64,000 bases of DNA. Source: UBA1926 sp002337215 (GTDB lineage Bacteria; Planctomycetota; Phycisphaerae; Phycisphaerales; UBA1924). The position numbers were made by a program, and so were the translations under genes. The DNA lies in NCBI GenBank assembly GCA_963973795.1, contig CAXBAF010000005.1:1-64000 (forward strand), given 5' to 3'. The notes beneath the pieces were generated by a model. It was not told where the DNA came from. It saw nothing but the letters and a program-made list of their open reading frames with translations, and did no database searches. Below are positions 8,891 through 17,413 of the stretch, piece by piece (position 1 is the first letter of the stretch; every line of letters begins with the position of its first letter).

Positions 8891-9649
8891 CTACGCCTCG
8901 TCGGCCTTGGCGATCTGCCACTCTTCGAGTTCGATCGGGGCCTGGCGGCCGAAGATTGTGACGAGGACGCGGACGAGGCCCTTCTCGGGGAGGAGTTCGT
9001 CGACGGTGCCCTCGTAGTTCTCGAAGGGGCCCTCCATGATCGTGACGGCCTCGCCCTTCTCGAAGGAGAGCTTGATCAGCGGCTCCTCGTCGGGACGCTT
9101 CGAGTCGGTGAGCATCTTGACGACCTCGTGCTCGGCCATCGGGGTCGGTCGGCCCGCGGTGCCCACGAAGTCGCCCACGCCCGTTGTTTCCTTGATGAGG
9201 AAGAAGACGTCCTGGGGGATCCGGCCGTCCTCTTCGAGGCGCATCTCGACGAAGACGTAGCCCGGGTAGAGCTTGGTCTCGGTGATCTTCTGCTTGCCGC
9301 CCTTGATGGTCTTGGTCTTCTCGGTGGGCACGAGGATCCGGCCCACGAGGTGGGTCATGCCCTCGATCTGGATCTTGCGGAGCAGCGTGTTCTGGACGCT
9401 GGACTCCTTGTTGCTCGCGACACGGAGGACAAACCAGTCCATGCCGTCCTGGCGAACTGTGTCGGTGTCGTCGAGGATGTCGACCTTCTCGTCAGGACGC
9501 CCGTCCATCGCGTCGGTGGAGATCTCGACGGGCTCGGGCTTGGGCTCGGCCTGCGAGTCGGCCTGCGCTTCGGTCGAGGTCTCGGCGGGACTTTCGGCGG
9601 CGGTCGCCTCGGTGGTCTCGGCCGTGGTGTTCGTGTCGTCGGTGGTCAT
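8891..9649 (-). CDS. nusG: transcription termination/antitermination factor NusG
   Basis: NusG binds RNA polymerase, suppresses pausing and links it to Rho or the ribosome. The 252-residue protein has the NGN domain at about 70-180 (DWFVLRVASNKE near the start, KLYPGYVFVEM at 126-136) and a KOW domain from about 197 (FEKGEAVTIMEGPFENYEGTV). It is longer than the usual 180 or so residues because of an acidic, Thr/Glu/Ala-rich N-terminal tail of about 68 residues with no recognisable domain. It follows secE by 87 bases in the same transcript and precedes a strong terminator. The usual rplKAJL genes do not follow it. Confidence 0.95.
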   Translation of the reverse strand: MTTDDTNTTAETTEATAAESPAETSTEAQADSQAEPKPEPVEISTDAMDGRPDEKVDILDDTDTVRQDGMDWFVLRVASNKESSVQNTLLRKIQIEGMTHLVGRILVPTEKTKTIKGGKQKITETKLYPGYVFVEMRLEEDGRIPQDVFFLIKETTGVGDFVGTAGRPTPMAEHEVVKMLTDSKRPDEEPLIKLSFEKGEAVTIMEGPFENYEGTVDELLPEKGLVRVLVTIFGRQAPIELEEWQIAKADEA

Positions 9650-9736
9650 GGGTCTGTTCCCTGCGGTTGGTGGCCTGCGTTGTGCGGGCGGGCGGCCCGT
9701 GCGGGCGATTCATGCGCCCGATGGGCTCGGATCGGT

Positions 9737-10414
9737 TCAGGTCTGGAGCACGCCGATGGCGCGGAAGAAGAACTGGAATCCGATATCGATGCCGAAGAGG
9801 ATCGCGGCGATGAGGAAGGCCGCGACGATGACGACCTGGGTCGACCCGATGATTTCCTTGCGGGTCGACCAGTTGACCTTCCGCATCTCGCCGTCGGTGT
9901 TGATCAGGAAGTCGACGCTGCGCCGGTTGGTGGCGATGAGGAAGTAAACGGCGACCGACCCGATGAGCATGACCACGGCGGTGACGCCCGCCTGAAGATA
10001 GATCAGCGGGAAGATCGGGATGGCCGACCGGGCGCGGACCTGGGCGTTCGCGTCCCCCGAGCGGAGCCGTTCGGCGTCGGCGACCAGCAGGTCTCCGGTG
10101 ACCTGCGGCGCGTCGATCTCGACGGTTGCGGTGGTCGATCCGGTCACGGTGTAGTCGATGACGCCGGCGGTCGCGATGAGGATCTCGGTCGCGGCGGCGT
10201 CGTCTCCGGCGCGGATGAGATCGACCGTCGAGCCCGGGGTGAACTCACCGACGATCGAGCTGACCTGGAAGGTGTAGCCCCGGGCCGGGAGTTCGGCGGC
10301 CTTCGCCTGGTTCCAGGCCCAGGCCGCGGCGGCGAGGACCAGCACGCCCGCGAAGACGGCGCTGAGCACGCGGACCCAATAGCCCTGCTCGGATTTGTAG
10401 ATGCCGAACGCCAT
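9737..10414 (-). CDS. secE: preprotein translocase subunit SecE, long form
   Basis: SecE is the essential clamp of the SecYEG protein-export channel. The conserved region is at the C-terminus: GEMRKVNWSTRKEIIGST followed by the last membrane segment (about 192-215). This protein has 225 residues, against roughly 60-130 in most bacteria. There is an extra N-terminal membrane segment (about 14-37), a predicted extracytoplasmic stretch of about 100 residues and a second segment (about 140-163). The ATG at 10414 is chosen because GGAGG lies seven bases upstream; the longer frame has no ribosome site. It lies between tRNA-Trp and nusG, the classical bacterial order. Confidence 0.92.
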   Translation of the reverse strand: MAFGIYKSEQGYWVRVLSAVFAGVLVLAAAAWAWNQAKAAELPARGYTFQVSSIVGEFTPGSTVDLIRAGDDAAATEILIATAGVIDYTVTGSTTATVEIDAPQVTGDLLVADAERLRSGDANAQVRARSAIPIFPLIYLQAGVTAVVMLIGSVAVYFLIATNRRSVDFLINTDGEMRKVNWSTRKEIIGSTQVVIVAAFLIAAILFGIDIGFQFFFRAIGVLQT

Positions 10415-10600
10415 GGAAACCTCCGGGGAGAATGGGCGGGACGGGAGCACGGAACGGATCGGACAGCGGTGATCGTCGCACGGGCAACGGGCCGCGCCCT
10501 TGTGGGCCGCTCGGCGGGTCGCTCAGCGGTGTGCTGCTGCGAGCGATGACCGCGGGAGCGCCCTGCCGGCGATCGGACGCCGGCGGCCGGGCTTTGTGAA

Positions 10601-10673
10601 CACGCCAGGAAGGACTCGAACCCTCAACCTGCGGATTTGGAATCCGCTGCTCTACCAATTGAGCTACTGGCGT
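10601..10673 (-). tRNA. tRNA-Trp (anticodon CCA)
   Basis: The minus strand folds into a full cloverleaf: acceptor ACGCCAG (10667-10673) pairs with CTGGCGT (10602-10608). The D arm is GCTC...GAGC, the anticodon stem GCGGA/TCCGC encloses TTCCAAA, and the T loop is TTCGAGT. The discriminator base is G, as expected for tRNA-Trp. The 3' CCA is not encoded. It sits between rpmG and secE. Confidence 0.97.
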
Positions 10674-10775
10674 TCCGCGACCAGCAGGGCCGCGATGGAA
10701 TGGGCAGCATACGGCGGGCGACGGGCGTGCCATGCGGCAGCCGTTGCGGACCGTCCGTGCTCCCCACCCCGGGGC

Positions 10776-10958
10776 TTACTTCCGCTTGATCTTGTGGAGC
10801 GTGTGCTTCCGCAGGCGGGGGCAGTACTTGTTGAAGCCCTCTTTGAGCTTGTCGGTGATGCCGCCCTTGACGTTGATCGAGGTGCGGTAGTTGAGGTCGC
10901 CCGTCTCGGTGCACTGGAGCCAGACGTACTCGCGTGCAAGACCCTTCTTCTTTGCCAT
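10776..10958 (-). CDS. rpmG: 50S ribosomal protein L33
   Basis: This is a 60-residue basic protein beginning MAKKKGLAREYVWLQCTETG and ending in HTLHKIKRK, which matches L33 in length and in the conserved TETGDLNY and KLRKHT-type blocks. Only two cysteines (residues 16 and 46) are present, so this is a form without the four-cysteine zinc site. It lies between tuf and tRNA-Trp in one transcript, the position often seen for rpmG in bacteria. Confidence 0.95.
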   Translation of the reverse strand: MAKKKGLAREYVWLQCTETGDLNYRTSINVKGGITDKLKEGFNKYCPRLRKHTLHKIKRK

Positions 10959-11151
10959 CGGTCGGCTCCCAGTCGCCCCGTGTCCGCCGGTCGCCGGCGG
11001 GTGGGAATGCCGGGCTGCGGGGCGGGGTCCACTTCCCGCCGGCCTCGCCCGGTTGGTTCTCGGATTCGGAAAAGCGGCCCGCGGGCTTTCGCTCGCGGGC
11101 CGATTCGGTTGTGCCCATTCCCATCAGACCGGCGGGCTCACCGGGGGTTGA

Positions 11152-12354
11152 TTACTCGATGATCTCGGTGACGGTGCCCGAGCCGATCGTCCGGCCGCCC
11201 TCGCGGACCGCGAAGCGGAGACCGGGCTCCATGGCGACCGACTTGTCCATGAGGTCGACCTCGACCTCGACGTTGTCGCCCGGCATGCACATCTCGGCGC
11301 CGCCGAGGAGGCTGACCGAGCCGGTCACGTCGGTGGTGCGGAAGTAGAACTGGGGGCGATAGTTGTTGAAGAACGGGGTGTGGCGCCCGCCCTCGTCCTT
11401 CGAGAGGACATAGACCTGGCCCTTGAACTTGGTGTGGGGGTTGATGCTCTTGGGCTTGCAGATGACCTGACCACGCTGGATCTGGTCCTTTTCAACGCCG
11501 CGGAGCAGGATGCCCACGTTGTCGCCCGCCTGGCCCTGGTCGAGGGTCTTGTTGAACATCTCGACGCCGGTGACGGTGGTCGCGAGGTTGTCGGGGCGGA
11601 GGCCCACGACCTCGGCGGCGTCGCCGACCTTGACCACGCCACGCTCGATACGGCCGGTGGCGACCGTACCACGGCCCTTGATCGAGAAGACGTCTTCCAC
11701 GGAAACGAGGAAGGGTTTGTCGATCTCACGCTCGGGCTCGGGGATGTGCTCGTCGAGCGCGGCCAGCAGCTCGTCGATGGGCTTGCAGATCTCGTCGTCC
11801 TTCGGGTTCTCCAGGGCGGCCTTCGCCTGACCACGGATGACCGGAACGTCGTCGCCCGGGAACTCGTACTTGTTGAGCAGCTCGCGGATCTCCATCTCGA
11901 CGAGCTCGGCGAGCTCCTCGTCGTCCACGAGGTCGATCTTGTTCATGAAGACGATCAGGTGGGGCACGCCGACCTGGCGGGCGAGCAGCACGTGCTCGCG
12001 CGTCTGGGGCATGGGGCCCGAGTCCGCGGCGACCACGAGGATCGCGCCGTCCATCTGGGCGGCACCGGTGATCATGTTCTTGACGAAGTCGGCGTGGCCC
12101 GGGCAGTCCACGTGGGCGTAGTGACGCGCTTCGGTTTCGTACTCGGTGTGCGACGACGCGATCGTCACGGTCTTGTTGCTGTCGCGGACGGTACCACCCT
12201 TGGTGATGTCGGCGTACGACTTGATCTCACCGCCGAAGCGCGCCGCCGAGCGGGCCGAGAGGGCCGCGGTCAGCGTGCTCTTGCCGTGGTCGATGTGACC
12301 GATGGTGCCGGTGTTGACGTGGGGCTTGGTCCGCTCGAAGGTTCCCTTGGCCAT
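11152..12354 (-). CDS. tuf: translation elongation factor Tu
   Basis: EF-Tu carries aminoacyl-tRNA to the ribosome as a GTP complex. The protein is 400 residues from MAKGTFERTKPHVNTGTIGH, the usual EF-Tu length. It contains the GTPase motifs GHIDHGKST (G1), DCPGHADF (G3) and NKIDLVDD (G4), then both beta-barrel domains ending in RTIGSGTVTEIIE. The ATG at 12354 is preceded by AGAGGA eight bases upstream; the frame extends further but through the tRNA-Thr gene, so the longer form is not real. It is transcribed after tRNA-Thr and before rpmG. Confidence 0.98.
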   Translation of the reverse strand: MAKGTFERTKPHVNTGTIGHIDHGKSTLTAALSARSAARFGGEIKSYADITKGGTVRDSNKTVTIASSHTEYETEARHYAHVDCPGHADFVKNMITGAAQMDGAILVVAADSGPMPQTREHVLLARQVGVPHLIVFMNKIDLVDDEELAELVEMEIRELLNKYEFPGDDVPVIRGQAKAALENPKDDEICKPIDELLAALDEHIPEPEREIDKPFLVSVEDVFSIKGRGTVATGRIERGVVKVGDAAEVVGLRPDNLATTVTGVEMFNKTLDQGQAGDNVGILLRGVEKDQIQRGQVICKPKSINPHTKFKGQVYVLSKDEGGRHTPFFNNYRPQFYFRTTDVTGSVSLLGGAEMCMPGDNVEVEVDLMDKSVAMEPGLRFAVREGGRTIGSGTVTEIIE

Positions 12355-12617
12355 CTCGAAAATCCTCTGTGTCTGTCCGCCCTCATCGGGTCGGTTGTGT
12401 CGAAGGCGACTTGGACCCGCCGGCGGCGTTGCCGACCGAACCGGTCGCTGTTCCACTCGCGGCGAGCCCGATCGGCAGCAGTGCTGACGCGTCGGATCCG
12501 CCTGCCCCACCCGGGGCGTCCGGGCCTCCCCGACCCGGGATGAGCACCCGCCGAACCGATCGACGGGCATTGTTCTATTTTCCGCAGCGGAACGATATGC
12601 GCCCGGCCCGCAGAAAA

Positions 12618-12689
12618 AGCCGCTGGCGGGATTTGAACCCGCGACCTCACCCTTACCAAGGGTGCGCTCTACCACTGAGCTACAGCGGC
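12618..12689 (-). tRNA. tRNA-Thr (anticodon GGT)
   Basis: The minus strand folds into a cloverleaf: acceptor GCCGCTG (12683-12689) pairs with CAGCGGC (12619-12625). The D arm is GCTC...GAGC, the anticodon stem CACCC/GGGTG encloses TTGGTAA, and the T stem GCGGG/CCCGC encloses TTCAAAT. The discriminator is U and the 3' CCA is not encoded. It is the first element of the tuf transcript. Confidence 0.96.
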
Positions 12690-12765
12690 GACTCGTGACG
12701 CGAACGGGACGGGTCTGGCCAGCCCCGACGCGATAACCGCCCGGCCGGGAGCCGAGCGGGTCATG

Positions 12766-12793
12766 ATCGTAACCCCGCTCACGCCCCGGTCAA
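12766..12793 (-). promoter_or_regulatory. sigma70-like promoter for tRNA-Thr/tuf/rpmG/tRNA-Trp/secE/nusG
   Basis: On the minus strand TTGACC (12788-12793) and TACGAT (12766-12771) are separated by 16 bases. This puts the start point near 12759, about 70 bases ahead of tRNA-Thr. The match is 5 of 6 and 4 of 6 to the sigma70 consensus, and the location is where a strong promoter is expected. Confidence 0.6.
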
Positions 12794-13109
12794 CCGACAC
12801 GGGCCGGCCGGTGAACGAATCACCCCGCCTGCCCCCGATTGCCCGCTCCGACCCGCAGACAGGGTCCCCGGCCCAAAGGGCGCGTGAGAGGGTCCGATCC
12901 GATCCGCCGACCCTGCTTTCGGCTCCCCCCGGTTTTGACTGGACACGCATCCGAGATTCAACGACGATGCGAAACGGTTCAGGGAAACAGTCCGCTGCTC
13001 AGTGGGCGAAATGCTTTCAGAAACCGAACAAATAAGCGAAAGTCGGGATTCCACCGCTTCCAGAGGGGGCGTGAGGGATCCGGGGCTCGAGAAACTGAGG
13101 AGTCTGCCG
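12794..13109. other. intergenic region between divergent tuf operon and DUF1028 gene
   Basis: I see no convincing coding sequence, repeat or RNA here. The stretch from about 12940 to 13060 is less GC-rich than its surroundings and probably holds the promoter of the plus-strand gene, but no clear -35/-10 pair stands out. A GAGGAG ribosome site sits at about 13097. Confidence 0.5.
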
Positions 13110-15512
13110 ATGGATCTGCGACGTGTTCTCCCGGCGGTTCGATCGCTGGCGCCTCGGATTGGCTTCGCTGCGGCCGCGGGTCTGGCTTGTTCCACCGCGT
13201 CGGCGACCTGGTCGATCCTGATTGTGGATACCCAAACAGGGGAGATCGCAGTCGGCTCGGCGACCTGTGTCCCCGGGATCAATCTCCGCGCCAGCACCCC
13301 GGTGCTCATCCTCGGCAGGGGCGCGGTGACGGCCCAGTCTGCGGTGGACACTTCGGGGGCGAACCGGGCACGCATCTTCGAGGGCTTCGCGCGGGGTGCG
13401 ACGCTCGGCGAGATCTTCGCCGACCTTGCCGCCAACGACAACGGGCACGACAACCGCCAGTACGGCTTCATCGATGCGACGGGGGACGCCCTGACGTACA
13501 GCGGCCCGCAGAACGCCGACTGGGCGGGTGGTGTGACGGGGCGGATCGAGGCGGGTGAGCCCGGCCCCGCGGGGGACCTGGTCTATTCGGTGCAGGGAAA
13601 CATCTTGACGGGCGAGCCCGTCGTTGCGATGGCGGAGGACGCCATCCTCAACACGCCCGGCGACCTCGCCGAGAAATTGATGGCGGGGATGGAGGCCGCG
13701 TACGCGTTCGGGGGCGACGGCCGCTGTTCGTGTTCCAACACGGACCCGACCGGCTGCGGCGCGCCGCCCGTGGACGGATTCGTGCGTACCGCCGACGTGG
13801 GCTACATGCTCGTGGGCCGGCTGGGCGACCGCGAGCAATCGGGCTCGTTCGGCGTCGTCGGCTCGGGGTTCGGCGTGGGCGAGATCCTCATCGATGACTT
13901 CAACCTCGACGGCAAGCCCGACCTCGCTTCGCTCCCCACCTTCTCGGGCGGGCTCGTCTACCGCGAGAACATCACGCCGGGCGCCGGCGGGCCGCTCGTC
14001 TTTGGGAACGCACCCATCGTGGGGTCCTTCTCCCTTCCCGACTACGCGGGCACCGGCGACATCGACGGGGACGGCGATCCCGACATCGTGCTGCTGGGCG
14101 GCGCGATCTTCGTGGCGATCAACAACGGCGACGGGACCTTCCAGCCGCTCGTCAACACCGGCGCGTTCAACAGCCCCGACGCCGCGGTGCTGGGCGAGTT
14201 CGACGCGTCCTCGCCGGGGCTCGAACTCGTGACGTTCGGTCTCGACGCGTTCCACACCTACACCTTCGACGGCGCGGGCGCCGCGACGCGCACCGCCGAC
14301 CAGTCGGGCGTCACGCTCGGCGGAGCGGACCACGTTGCATCGATCCCGGGGGGCGTATTGATCCACAGCGGGTCCGACCAGGCGTTCATTCCCTTCACCG
14401 CCGACGGCGACGGGACGTTCACCGAGGGCGATCCGATCGACGCGTTCTTCACGGGCGACGAGTTCGATACGGGGGACCTGAACGGGGACGGCGTCTTCGA
14501 CATCGTTTTCCAGGCCGGGGCGAGCAGCCTCACCGCGCTGCTGTCGGACGGCATGGGCGGCTACGACGAGGTCACCGGCATCGCGGTGCTCAACCCCGGG
14601 CCCCAGTTTCTTCGCGACTGGAAGATCGCCGACACCGACGGGGACGGCGACGACGACATCGCGATGCTCGCCCGCTTCGGGCGTTTCGCGATCGCCACCG
14701 ACGACGGCATGGGCGGCATCGCCAGCGGTCCGGTCCGCCGGGTTCTTGAGGGGACGAGCCTCGGCGCGCGTGACGTCTCGGGCGACGGGATCGCCGACTT
14801 CGTGACAACCGAGGGCGCCGTGCTGGGCGTCTATACGAACGACGGCGGCGGCATCCCCAGCGACGAGCCAGGCTTCGCGGGTGGGGACTACTTCCTCGAG
14901 CTCAACGTCGCCAACACCCCCGATCCGGGCTACGACGACCCGGTTCCCCAGCTACGCGACGAGTTCGACACGTGGCGGGCAGACCGCGTGGGCGTGCCAG
15001 ACGGGTCACGCTCCACGATCGGCGTGTTCCCCGAGCGCGTGTTCGCGGTCGGCAACGCGCCCGGCGCGCAGTTCGAGGTCACGGTCCGCGACTTCGCGGG
15101 CGGTGCGGTCACGGGGCTCGGTCCCGATGCGTTCTCGATCGAAGCGCCGCGCGGACTCGCACGGCCGCTCGAGATCGGTTCCGTCAGCGAGATCCAAGGC
15201 GACGCGGGCACCTATCAGATCACCGCGCAGCCGACGGGTGACGCCGGCGAGAGCACGCTGTGGGTGCGGGTCACCGCCGATGCGCCCAGCGGGGCGATCA
15301 TCAGCGCCGTCGTGCAGCCGGCGCCGTTGTTTGTGGGGGCGCGAACGATCGCCGACCTCGACAACAACGGTGTCCTCGATCTCGCGGATATCACAATCTT
15401 CGTGACCGCGTTCACATCGGGCGATCTGACCGCCGACCTGGTCGCCGACGGCATCCTCGATCTCGCCGACATCGCGCTGTTCGTGCAGGAGTTCCTCGCC
15501 GGGGCGCCGTGA
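13110..15512 (+). CDS. secreted DUF1028 (Ntn-hydrolase-like) protein with FG-GAP repeats and dockerin module
   Basis: The 800-residue protein starts at the ATG preceded by GAGGAG; an upstream in-frame ATG at 13002 would bury the signal peptide. The signal peptide ends with ASA at residues 30-32. The mature protein then begins TWSILIVDTQTGEIAVGSAT, the typical start of the DUF1028 family, which has an Ntn-hydrolase fold. Residues of about 280-640 contain FG-GAP/VCBS-type repeats (DFNLDGKPD, DIDGDGDPD, DLNGDGVFD, DTDGDGDDD). The C-terminus has two dockerin-like segments (DLDNNGVLDLADITIF, DLVADGILDLADIALF). The substrate is unknown; the architecture suggests a surface or secreted amidohydrolase-like enzyme. 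Confidence 0.8.
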   Translation: MDLRRVLPAVRSLAPRIGFAAAAGLACSTASATWSILIVDTQTGEIAVGSATCVPGINLRASTPVLILGRGAVTAQSAVDTSGANRARIFEGFARGATLGEIFADLAANDNGHDNRQYGFIDATGDALTYSGPQNADWAGGVTGRIEAGEPGPAGDLVYSVQGNILTGEPVVAMAEDAILNTPGDLAEKLMAGMEAAYAFGGDGRCSCSNTDPTGCGAPPVDGFVRTADVGYMLVGRLGDREQSGSFGVVGSGFGVGEILIDDFNLDGKPDLASLPTFSGGLVYRENITPGAGGPLVFGNAPIVGSFSLPDYAGTGDIDGDGDPDIVLLGGAIFVAINNGDGTFQPLVNTGAFNSPDAAVLGEFDASSPGLELVTFGLDAFHTYTFDGAGAATRTADQSGVTLGGADHVASIPGGVLIHSGSDQAFIPFTADGDGTFTEGDPIDAFFTGDEFDTGDLNGDGVFDIVFQAGASSLTALLSDGMGGYDEVTGIAVLNPGPQFLRDWKIADTDGDGDDDIAMLARFGRFAIATDDGMGGIASGPVRRVLEGTSLGARDVSGDGIADFVTTEGAVLGVYTNDGGGIPSDEPGFAGGDYFLELNVANTPDPGYDDPVPQLRDEFDTWRADRVGVPDGSRSTIGVFPERVFAVGNAPGAQFEVTVRDFAGGAVTGLGPDAFSIEAPRGLARPLEIGSVSEIQGDAGTYQITAQPTGDAGESTLWVRVTADAPSGAIISAVVQPAPLFVGARTIADLDNNGVLDLADITIFVTAFTSGDLTADLVADGILDLADIALFVQEFLAGAP

Positions 15513-15538
15513 TCGGTTGGCAAACGCACAGCCCGTGA

Positions 15539-15562
15539 CACCGACCTGCGTGCGGGTCGGTG
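15539..15562. terminator. possible hairpin between convergent genes
   Basis: CACCGACC (15539-15546) and GGTCGGTG (15555-15562) form an 8-bp stem 26 bases after the upstream stop and 78 bases from the stop of the convergent AAA gene. No T tract follows, so it is only a weak terminator candidate. Confidence 0.35.
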
Positions 15563-15640
15563 CCGCATTGCGTCATGGGTCGCAGGCACTGACCTTTCTC
15601 GCGGGTCGGCAGCACACGATGACTGGCCATCGAACGCCGC

Positions 15641-17164
15641 TCACCCCGCGGGCACGCACCGGTCCTTCGCCCACGCGCGGAGGCCCGCGATCTTCTCGGC
15701 CATCGTGACGCTGAGTGGGGGGCTCTCGCGCAGCCGTTCGGCGATCGACTCGGCGCTGGGTTCCGTGTTGTTCGCGAACGCCGCGTGCAGCGCGCTCAGG
15801 ATCGCCTGCTCGATCTCCGCGCCGCTGAAGCCGTCCGAGGCGGCCGCGAGCGATGCGAGATCGAACTTCGCCGGGTCGCGGTCGCGCTTGCGGAGGTGGA
15901 TCGCGAAGATCGCTTCGCGTGCCGCGGGGCCGGGGAGGTCCACGAAGAAGATCTCGTCGAACCGGCCTTTCCGCAGCAGCTCGGGGGGCAGCGCCTCGAT
16001 GTTGTTGGCGGTCGCGACCATGAAGACCGGGGCGGCGTGGTCCTGCATCCATGTCAGCAGCGTCCCGAACATCCGCTGGCTCAGCCCGCCGTCGGTGCTC
16101 TGGGCGGCGGCGCTCGCGAAGCCCTTCTCGATCTCGTCGACCCAGAGGACGATCGGCGCCATCGCCTCCGCCTGCTCGAGCGCACCGCGCAGGCGCCGTT
16201 CCGATTCCCCGACATAGCGGTCGTAGAGCGTCCCGGGGTCGAGCCTCAGCAGGGGACGTCCCCACGCGGTCGCGATCGCCTTGGCGCACAGGCTTTTGCC
16301 CGCGCCCTGGACACCGAGCATGAGGACCCCGCGGGGCGGGGTGAGCCCGAACGCCGACGCGTCATCGCCGAACGATTGTTCGCGCTGCGCGAGCCAGTGC
16401 TTGAGGTTGTCGAGCCCGCCCACGTCGTCGATCGTCGCGGGGCTCTCGATGTACTCGAGCGAGCCCTCCGCGCTGACGAGCTGCCGCTTGCGCGCGAGGA
16501 TCGCGTTGAGATCGTCGTCGTCGAAGCGCCGGTCCTCGGCGACAACGTCGCGGATGACCTGCCGGATCTGGCGCGGGTTCAACCCCCGCAGGTTCTTGAT
16601 GATCATGCGGTAGGCCTTGCCCGTCATCCCGATCTCGATCGGCGATGACCGGTGGAGCCCCTGCAGCTCGCCCTTGATGAGCCGCTCGATGTCGGCGTCG
16701 CCCGGCAGCGTGAGCTCGAACGGGGTCGCGTGCGCGCGCACGGATGCGGGCAGTGCATCGGTGTGATCGAGCAGGATGACGTGCGAACCGGTCGCGTCTG
16801 CGTGGTCGATCAGCCGACGCAGCGCGCGTCGGGCGTGCGGGTCGTCCATGTGGTCCGCGACGTCCAGCAGCAGCATGATCGTCGGGAGCGATTGGGTGCT
16901 CAGCCAGTAGAGCCCGGCGGCGGGGTTGCATGTCTCGCTGATCGGCATCGCGTCGTTGAGCCCGTCGCGCACGCCCTCGATGACCGACCAGACCCAGAGA
17001 TGGTGCCCCATGTCGCGGACGGCGTTCTCGACAAGCGTCCGGGCCTCCTGCTCCTCGTGGGTGACGATCGAGACGACCGGGTGCCGGGCGCGGAGCAGGA
17101 CCGCGAGCCGGTCGCGGTCGGTCCGGGGTGCGGTCGTGTCGGGTCTGTCGGACGGGGCGGCCAT
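15641..17164 (-). CDS. Ycf46-like AAA ATPase
   Basis: This is a 507-residue single-ring AAA protein. The N-terminal region (1-240) resembles the degenerate ATPase-like part of Ycf46-family proteins (VVSIVTHEEQEARTLV near the start). The C-terminal AAA module has TIDDVGGLDNLKHWL (245-258), Walker A GVQGAGKS (284-291), Walker B IVLWVDEIEKGF (338-349) and the arginine-finger region LLRKGRFDE (396-404). In cyanobacteria the family has been linked to the regulation of carbon and photosynthesis genes; its job in a planctomycete is unknown. It stands alone, convergent with the DUF1028 gene and divergent from the subtilase gene. Confidence 0.85.
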   Translation of the reverse strand: MAAPSDRPDTTAPRTDRDRLAVLLRARHPVVSIVTHEEQEARTLVENAVRDMGHHLWVWSVIEGVRDGLNDAMPISETCNPAAGLYWLSTQSLPTIMLLLDVADHMDDPHARRALRRLIDHADATGSHVILLDHTDALPASVRAHATPFELTLPGDADIERLIKGELQGLHRSSPIEIGMTGKAYRMIIKNLRGLNPRQIRQVIRDVVAEDRRFDDDDLNAILARKRQLVSAEGSLEYIESPATIDDVGGLDNLKHWLAQREQSFGDDASAFGLTPPRGVLMLGVQGAGKSLCAKAIATAWGRPLLRLDPGTLYDRYVGESERRLRGALEQAEAMAPIVLWVDEIEKGFASAAAQSTDGGLSQRMFGTLLTWMQDHAAPVFMVATANNIEALPPELLRKGRFDEIFFVDLPGPAAREAIFAIHLRKRDRDPAKFDLASLAAASDGFSGAEIEQAILSALHAAFANNTEPSAESIAERLRESPPLSVTMAEKIAGLRAWAKDRCVPAG

Positions 17165-17413
17165 GCCGATACCCTACCTCAGGCCGATCGGATCGGCGTG
17201 CGAGCCGTCCCCATTCTCCGTTCCTCGCGTTTCCGGACCCAGAGGTCGGATCAGCCGACCGGGCGGGTGCCGACCCGGGCCCTGTTTGGTCCGGGAAGAA
17301 AAGGGATCCGGGGAAGCACCCGATCCGAACAGTCGTGACGGGGAGGCGATCCTGCGGACGGTCCGTCCCGCGGTGCCTGTTTATTCCCTGCGGGTTTTTC
17401 CCAGGAGCGAGCC

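Noticed and set aside
5233..8961. Antisense reading frame of over 1200 codons opposite the AsmA-like gene
   Set aside because: It is low complexity (Gly/Arg/Glu/Val-rich), has no ribosome site or domain, and is a by-product of high GC at codon position 3 of the true gene.
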